A stretch of 64,000 bases of DNA from an uncultured Anaeromusa sp. (lineage in GTDB: Bacteria > Bacillota > Negativicutes > Anaeromusales > Anaeromusaceae): contig NZ_OY764902.1 in the NCBI RefSeq assembly GCF_963668665.1, forward strand, positions 1,243,501 to 1,307,500, read 5' to 3'. A program made the position numbers and the translations under genes. Below the pieces are notes generated by a model, which was given only the letters and a program-made list of their open reading frames with translations, was not told where the DNA came from and did no database searches. This document shows positions 60,044-64,000 of this stretch, one piece after another (positions within the stretch are counted from its first letter, which is position 1; each line of letters begins with the position of its first letter).

Positions 60044-61594
60044 ATGAAAAACATCTTTACTGCGCTCTCTTCTTCGCGCATGTTCTGGACCCTCACAGGC
60101 ATGTTGGGCCTACTTCACTTCTTTTGGATGCTGACTTTGCCCTTTTGGCCTTTTACCGACCTGCCTAACCATTTGGCGGTCGCCGCCATTTACCGAGACT
60201 ATGACGCCCCGGACAGTCTCTACCGGAATTATGTGCTGCTGGAGCGTCTATTTCAACCGAATACGTTTTTCCCTTGGTTTTGCAGCCTCCCGGTCTTTGC
60301 TAACGTAGAGCAGGGCGCTCGCGTTTTCTATGGCCTGTACATATTGGCATTACCGCTATCCGTCTGGAGTTTACTGCGGCGCCTCGGATGCGATGGACGC
60401 GGCGCCGTCCTCTCCCTGCTTTTGCTCTACCATTACAGCGTCACCTGGGGCTTTGTGGGCTATACGGCCTCTTTGCCAGCCTTCTGCGGCGCCTGGTCCT
60501 GCCAGCTAGCCTGGCTCCGCGATGGCAAAAGCAAGCATCTGCTCCCACTTAGCCTGTTCTTAGTGCTGCTCTTTTTTCTGCACGGTCAGACCACTCTCTT
60601 TGCACTCTTCTTTCTCGGCCTGCAGGCCGCCTACAACCGGCGCAGACAGCTTTCATCCCTTATACCATTGGGAGCCGCCGCCTTGCCGGTGCTGCTCTTC
60701 GTCACCGCTTGGCTCACCGCTGGCGGCGGCTTTCAGCCCGGTTCTCACACCGGCCACCTGCTGCAAGATTACTACTTAGGCGGTGAGTTTCTAGCCGCCT
60801 GGCCGCAACGTCTGGCCGACGCGGTGACCTTGGACAACCGCGCCCTGTACGAAGGCGCCGCCGGTTATCTTGCGGCCTCTTTTTTCACCCTGGTCTTAGG
60901 CGCTTTCGCCTGGAATCGCTGTAGGTACAGCCGCAAGCCCTGGAAACAACATCGTCTTTTTTCCGTATGGCTGCTCCTCTTCCTCTCCCTGGGCGGCGTG
61001 CTCGTTCTGCCACGGGAAATCGACGGCCACGGTATTATCTACGAACGTTTCAGCGTGTTCTTGCTTCTAGGTTTAGTGCTCCTTGCCGGAGCCGGCAGCG
61101 TCCGTCCCCTCGGCAAGCGAGCTGTGGCTGCCATGCTGTTGGTGTCTTTGCTGCACGGCGCTGCCTGGAGTGAATACTTTTGGTCCTTTCGCCAAGACAG
61201 CGCCAGCTTCAATGCTTCCCTGCTGCCTGCAGCGGAAAGCGGCCTCGTAGCGCCGCTCCTTTATGACAACTCTTTTCGCGGACGCCCGGTGTATCTTCAT
61301 TTTGCCAACTACCAAACGCTGGACAAAGGCGGTCTCGCTGTCAACGCCTTCATCGACTACCGCTTCGGCACCATCCGCCGCCACGTTGATGAAGCCACTT
61401 TGCCCCGCTATGATGAATGGATTTCTTGGCGTTGGAGCTATGAAAATCTGTATCCTGAAGTTCCCTGGCTGCTGGTCCGCGGTGAAGCGCCGGACCGAGC
61501 CGACGCCTTCTTTGCCCAGTACCGCCTTGAAAAAGAGCAAGGCCCCTGGCAGCTGTGGCGGAAAATGAAAAACGACAATATAAAACAAGAGTAA
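60044..61594 (+). CDS. Polytopic membrane protein, GT-C glycosyltransferase-like
   Basis: This 516-residue protein has about 10-12 hydrophobic segments and an early periplasmic loop with FTDLPNHLAVAAIY, which recalls the acidic/His loop of GT-C glycosyltransferases. The C-terminal 120 residues are soluble and aromatic-rich (VDEATLPRYDEWISWRWSYE). GT-C enzymes transfer sugars from lipid carriers outside the membrane. The match is distant, so a glycosyltransferase role is only a suggestion. A terminator follows. Confidence 0.65.
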   Translation: MKNIFTALSSSRMFWTLTGMLGLLHFFWMLTLPFWPFTDLPNHLAVAAIYRDYDAPDSLYRNYVLLERLFQPNTFFPWFCSLPVFANVEQGARVFYGLYILALPLSVWSLLRRLGCDGRGAVLSLLLLYHYSVTWGFVGYTASLPAFCGAWSCQLAWLRDGKSKHLLPLSLFLVLLFFLHGQTTLFALFFLGLQAAYNRRRQLSSLIPLGAAALPVLLFVTAWLTAGGGFQPGSHTGHLLQDYYLGGEFLAAWPQRLADAVTLDNRALYEGAAGYLAASFFTLVLGAFAWNRCRYSRKPWKQHRLFSVWLLLFLSLGGVLVLPREIDGHGIIYERFSVFLLLGLVLLAGAGSVRPLGKRAVAAMLLVSLLHGAAWSEYFWSFRQDSASFNASLLPAAESGLVAPLLYDNSFRGRPVYLHFANYQTLDKGGLAVNAFIDYRFGTIRRHVDEATLPRYDEWISWRWSYENLYPEVPWLLVRGEAPDRADAFFAQYRLEKEQGPWQLWRKMKNDNIKQE

Positions 61595-61650
61595 AGGGAG
61601 TAAATGGAGGGTACGACAGAGGGAACGAGATACAGAGTAACTATTATAAA
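61588..61650 (+). repeat. Purine-rich GGAGT repeat
   Basis: AACAAGAGTAAAGGGAGTAA followed by ATGGAGGGTACGACAGAGGG. It overlaps the stop codon of the membrane protein gene (61592-61594), as the copy at 32216 abuts that of the amidohydrolase. Confidence 0.7.
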
Positions 61651-61665
61651 TTCCTATATAGCTAC

Positions 61666-61709
61666 AAAAATCCGGTCTAGAAAGATTTACTTTCTTAGAC
61701 CGGATTTTT
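61666..61709 (+). terminator. Terminator after the GT-C-like gene
   Basis: Arms AAAAATCCGGTCTAGAAAG and CTTTCTTAGACCGGATTTTT around a 5-base loop, ending in a T-run. Confidence 0.9.
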
Positions 61710-61770
61710 CGTTTAGCCTGGTATGATACGAAGCAGCAACGCGGAGAGATTACCACGTCGCTCCGAAGAA

Positions 61771-61899
61771 TCCCCCTGGCCCTGCGGGCCTTCCCCTTTG
61801 GCAAGGGGGACATTTAGCCGCAGCATTCTCGATAGACTAAGGCAAAAACTCCTGCCGCCCTTGTCAAAGGAAGGTGCCGCCACAGCGGCGGAGGGATTC
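61771..61899 (+). repeat. Intergenic hairpin repeat, intact copy
   Basis: Contains TCCCCCTGGCCCTGCGGGCC, the hairpin CCCCTTTGGCAAGGGG, then CCTTGTC-like pairing with AAAGGAAGGTGCCGC and ends GCGGCGGAGGGATT. The copy split by the IS (30647-30682 and 32111-32203) has the same order of parts. No gene lies in 61595-62083. Confidence 0.8.
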
Positions 61900-61937
61900 A
61901 ATTTCTTTGTGCTTCGACCGTATCTTTTTAGCCCCTT

Positions 61938-62100
61938 AAGGAGCCAGTGATTGAATGAACACTCCGACAAGCATAGAAATTTTTTCGTCAGATGAGAAAG
62001 AAAACCGCAGGAATAGCAGCGCTATGCCGAGACTTTCTGACGAAGCATGACGGAAAAAGAGCTTGTTTGGCGCGAGATGTGAATCAATCATTGGCTCCTT
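61938..62100 (-). repeat. ~160-nt 3'-end hairpin repeat, copy 3
   Basis: Outer arms AAGGAGCCAGTGATTGA and TCAATCATTGGCTCCTT pair over 17 bases with one G-T pair. The right arm is the end of the FHA-regulator gene itself, including its stop codon (62086-62084). The core matches copies 1 and 2. Confidence 0.85.
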
Positions 62101-62779
62101 TAAGAAGTAAGCCGCTGCCGCGAACCGTTTTCAAAAGCCGTGAGGCGTCGCCCAGCTTTTTACGCAATCGATAGATGAGCACATTCAGCTCGTCTGTGCC
62201 CACGTCTACAGAGCCTTGCTCTTCGCTCGGCAACCGCTCCGGCCAAATTTCGCGTTTGATCGTCTCATAGTCCACTAACGTGCCGGCGCTTTCCCACAAA
62301 AGCTGCAGCAAATGCCATTCTTTGCCGCTCAAGGAAACGCTTTCCCCGTACACTTGGCATTCTTGCCGCTCTGGAAAAATGGCTAGCGCCTGCGGCAGCT
62401 CCAAGCCTTGACGCAGCATTAGCGTGCGGCTCAAGTCGAGCGTTTTTTCGTCGCCCCCATGCTCCAGCCGTAACGCCACAAGACCAGACGCCAATTCCAA
62501 ACGGTCTCCCGGCGCCAGCCGACGTACTTCCTGTTGCAATGGCTCGCCGTTGACGCTGGTACCATGACGGCTGCCCAGCTCCTTTATGCTCACACCCGTT
62601 TCATCGCAACAAACCAGACAATGACGCCGCGAGACGAAAGGGCTGGCAAAATACATCCCTGCCTCTCCCTGGCCGCTGCGTCCCAATAGCCATTCCCCTT
62701 TTTCCAGCATAATTCGGCTGCCGGAAGGATAGGGCACTCCTTTTTCTACAACCAAACACCAATTTTCTTCCACAGCCAT
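62084..62779 (-). CDS. FHA-domain winged-helix transcriptional regulator
   Basis: This 231-residue protein joins an N-terminal FHA domain (G33-R34 in WLLGRSGQ, S50-R51-R52-H53, and HGTSVNGEPL near 72-81) to a C-terminal OmpR/PhoB-type winged helix (SVSLSGKEWHLLQLLWES, then DELNVLIYRLRKKLGDASRL). FHA domains bind phosphothreonine, so this may be a DNA-binding protein controlled by a Ser/Thr kinase, with no receiver domain. No kinase gene is visible in the window. The start has no classic ribosome site but GGAGGGATGGC lies close upstream. Confidence 0.85.
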   Translation of the reverse strand: MAVEENWCLVVEKGVPYPSGSRIMLEKGEWLLGRSGQGEAGMYFASPFVSRRHCLVCCDETGVSIKELGSRHGTSVNGEPLQQEVRRLAPGDRLELASGLVALRLEHGGDEKTLDLSRTLMLRQGLELPQALAIFPERQECQVYGESVSLSGKEWHLLQLLWESAGTLVDYETIKREIWPERLPSEEQGSVDVGTDELNVLIYRLRKKLGDASRLLKTVRGSGLLLKGAND

Positions 62780-62855
62780 CCCTCCTGGACCTATCTCTTT
62801 TCTATATCATACTGCGAAAAATTTTTTCTGCCAAGAAGGCGCGCCATGGCAACAT

Positions 62856-63005
62856 TTAAAATGTCTGCAACAGCGTTCCGGCTACGCCGCGCATGGTTTC
62901 CGTCCAGGGCAAAAGAGCGCCAAATCCTTCAAAAGAAAGCCAGTCTGGTTTCCAGGCATGAAGAACCAGTACCGCTAAGGCTAAAATCCAACCGCTATGT
63001 CTCAT
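62856..63005 (-). CDS. Small membrane-associated protein, unknown function
   Basis: This 49-residue frame starts at an ATG at 63005 behind AAAGGAGG and begins with a hydrophobic stretch (SGWILALAVLVLHAW) that could be a signal anchor; the rest is amphipathic. Support is the ribosome site only. Family not recognised. Confidence 0.45.
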   Translation of the reverse strand: MRHSGWILALAVLVLHAWKPDWLSFEGFGALLPWTETMRGVAGTLLQTF

Positions 63006-63119
63006 GACGCATCCTCCTTTGCCTTTTGTTAGTTTGATTATACCTTTTTCCATGTTACAGAGCTATGACAACGGCATGACAACTCCATTACACTCTCTAG
63101 ACGGGACCGATGGAGAAAA

Positions 63120-63172
63120 CATTGAACAAGAGTCGCGAGAGTCACGGAGGGTTCGACTGAGGGTTACGGAAT
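63120..63172 (+). repeat. Purine-rich GGAGT repeat
   Basis: ATTGAACAAGAGTCGCGAGA followed by GTCACGGAGGGTTCGACTGA and GGGTTACGG. It precedes copy B of the large structured repeat by about 20 bases. Confidence 0.7.
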
Positions 63173-63194
63173 TTACGACGCCGCCGATGCGGTT

Positions 63195-63500
63195 GACGGT
63201 ACGTGATGTACCTAATGCCGGCGATGCCAAGGATGGCATAATCGTCGGTCTCTTCTAGAAATCCATGGACGGCATAGCAACCGACATCTGCTGGCATTTA
63301 AAGTGAGGGAACGAACAAGTCTACGGCGGTCGTGATTGTATTTGAGACTTTTATTGGAGCAAGACGGTCCGCAGGACGAAAATGCTGGCGAAGGCGGATG
63401 ACAGTTTCGCCTGTTTGAGCGCAGCGAGTTAAGAAACTGCCGCCTTCGCCTGCTTTTGCGAGGCGCGCGCAAATCTTGTCTCAAATACAAGTATGCCGCC
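63195..63500. repeat. Large structured intergenic repeat, copy B
   Basis: About 306 bp matching 26845-27170 in the same orientation. Outer stem 63334-63346 with 63478-63490, inner stem 63386-63396 with 63440-63450, and a left stem CCGGCGAT/ATCGTCGG. It lacks about 20 bases near its middle compared with copy A. The 592-base gap 63006-63597 holds this, the purine-rich repeat and a terminator, and no gene that I can support. Confidence 0.85.
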
Positions 63501-63540
63501 GAAATACAGCTACTCTTTTTAAACGAATTTTTTCGATAGA

Positions 63541-63588
63541 CAAAAAAAAGATTGCGGTAAAATGCACATTCTCATTTTACCGCAACCT
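63541..63588 (-). terminator. Terminator after the V4R-domain gene
   Basis: Arms TTGCGGTAAAATG and CATTTTACCGCAA around an 8-base loop; on the minus strand followed by TCTTTTTTTT. Confidence 0.9.
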
Positions 63589-63597
63589 TTTATTTTT

Positions 63598-64000
63598 TTA
63601 TCCGTGCACCAGACTCGAATCACAAAAAGCCTGCCCTAGCCCCTGTCCCACCTTGGCCTCAAAGCGACAACGCTCATCGCCCAGGCTCCAGCATTCGGTT
63701 TCCACTACATCATAGGGCTGTTGAAAAAACGCTTCCAAGACGCCGGAAAAGACGCCCGCATCAAAGTAACAGCTGGAATAGCCCTTCGTTGGGCCACCCG
63801 AGCAGTCGAGGTCTTCCTTCAGCACAAACACAAACCGGCTATTGTCCGGCGCCGCCTCTTCCAGCCGAAGCAAACCCAACCCCATTTCCCGTAAAACTTG
63901 CTGCAACCGCCGCAAGAGCCATTGGCCTTCATGAGTTTCTCCAATCATATGTTGGTAAAACTCCTTGCCTGCTAATTGACCGGCCTGGTAAAACAGCCCT
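63598..64000 (-). CDS. V4R-domain protein (3' part, cut by window edge)
   Basis: The frame enters from the right edge and ends at 63598, giving about 133 residues. They match a 4-vinyl reductase (V4R) domain: GLFYQAGQLAGKEFYQ at the start, DAGVFSGVLEAFFQQPYDVV and the closing Cys pair region TECWSLGDERCRFEA. V4R domains bind small hydrocarbons or metals and are often joined to PAS, GGDEF or sigma-54 activator domains; what precedes it lies outside the window. Confidence 0.8.
   Translation of the reverse strand, partial: GLFYQAGQLAGKEFYQHMIGETHEGQWLLRRLQQVLREMGLGLLRLEEAAPDNSRFVFVLKEDLDCSGGPTKGYSSCYFDAGVFSGVLEAFFQQPYDVVETECWSLGDERCRFEAKVGQGLGQAFCDSSLVHG

Noticed and set aside
63212..63490. Open frame on the minus strand of about 92 codons
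   Set aside because: Same reason: it is the translation of copy B of the repeat and has no ribosome site.
1..64000. CRISPR arrays, prophage or plasmid modules
   Set aside because: No regularly spaced direct repeats, phage structural genes, integrases or replication genes were seen; the repeats found are dispersed, not arrayed.

Overview
This window reads as chromosomal DNA of an anaerobic, diderm Firmicute, most likely a Negativicute of the Sporomusaceae type (inference). The support is a mix of Firmicute traits (strong GGAGG ribosome sites, a Bce-type antibiotic-sensing module, YheO, YitT and methylthioribose-kinase genes) with genes that need an outer membrane (two autotransporters with C-terminal beta-barrels). 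No rRNA, tRNA or CRISPR array was seen.

Region 1 (1-11970, nearly all on the minus strand) is a nicotinate fermentation cluster. A NiaP-like importer and an enamidase each sit behind a copy of the same regulatory module. They are followed by a DUF1185/AA_synth protein, a DASS permease, 2-(hydroxymethyl)glutarate dehydrogenase, 6-hydroxynicotinate reductase, a UPF0280 protein, a soluble chemoreceptor, and the FAD, 2Fe-2S and (cut by the window edge) molybdenum subunits of a nicotinate/xanthine dehydrogenase. A LysR regulator diverges from the importer. Together they would convert nicotinate through 6-hydroxynicotinate and tetrahydro-6-oxonicotinate to 2-formylglutarate and 2-(hydroxymethyl)glutarate.

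Region 2 (12000-27000) holds small genes and a secreted set: an autotransporter of unknown passenger, a secreted adenosine deaminase flanked by REP-like palindromes, and a subtilisin autotransporter. After these come a VOC protein, an isochorismatase-like protein with Ser in place of the catalytic Cys, a DapA-family aldolase, a methyltransferase, an MtnK-like kinase and a DcuC-type transporter.

Region 3 (27000-38700) holds a TetR-EmrA-EmrB efflux operon with a clear operator, a complete IS4-family element with 17-bp ends and a 10-bp target duplication, an amidohydrolase, an operon of a RelE-like-domain/UvrD helicase plus a coiled-coil protein, a YheO regulator and a YitT protein.

Region 4 (38700-57800) is rich in signalling: a dCache-HAMP-GAF-GGDEF-EAL protein, an MHS transporter plus amidohydrolase under a divergent LysR, a CheA-like kinase fused to a CheX-like domain with its CheY and CheX partners, a dCache chemoreceptor, and a bceRSAB operon.

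Region 5 (57800-64000) has an AbrB-type membrane protein, a secreted protein with a GT-C-like membrane protein, an FHA-winged-helix regulator and the end of a V4R-domain protein.

The least explained part is the intergenic DNA, which holds at least four dispersed repeat families. One is a ~160-nt hairpin found three times, always directly at the 3' end of a gene and in the same orientation to it, with locus-specific but self-complementary outer arms. Another is a ~310-bp element in two copies whose stems show compensatory changes. The others are a purine-rich GGAGT/GGGAGGG repeat in at least eight places and a hairpin repeat, one copy of which the IS4 element has split.
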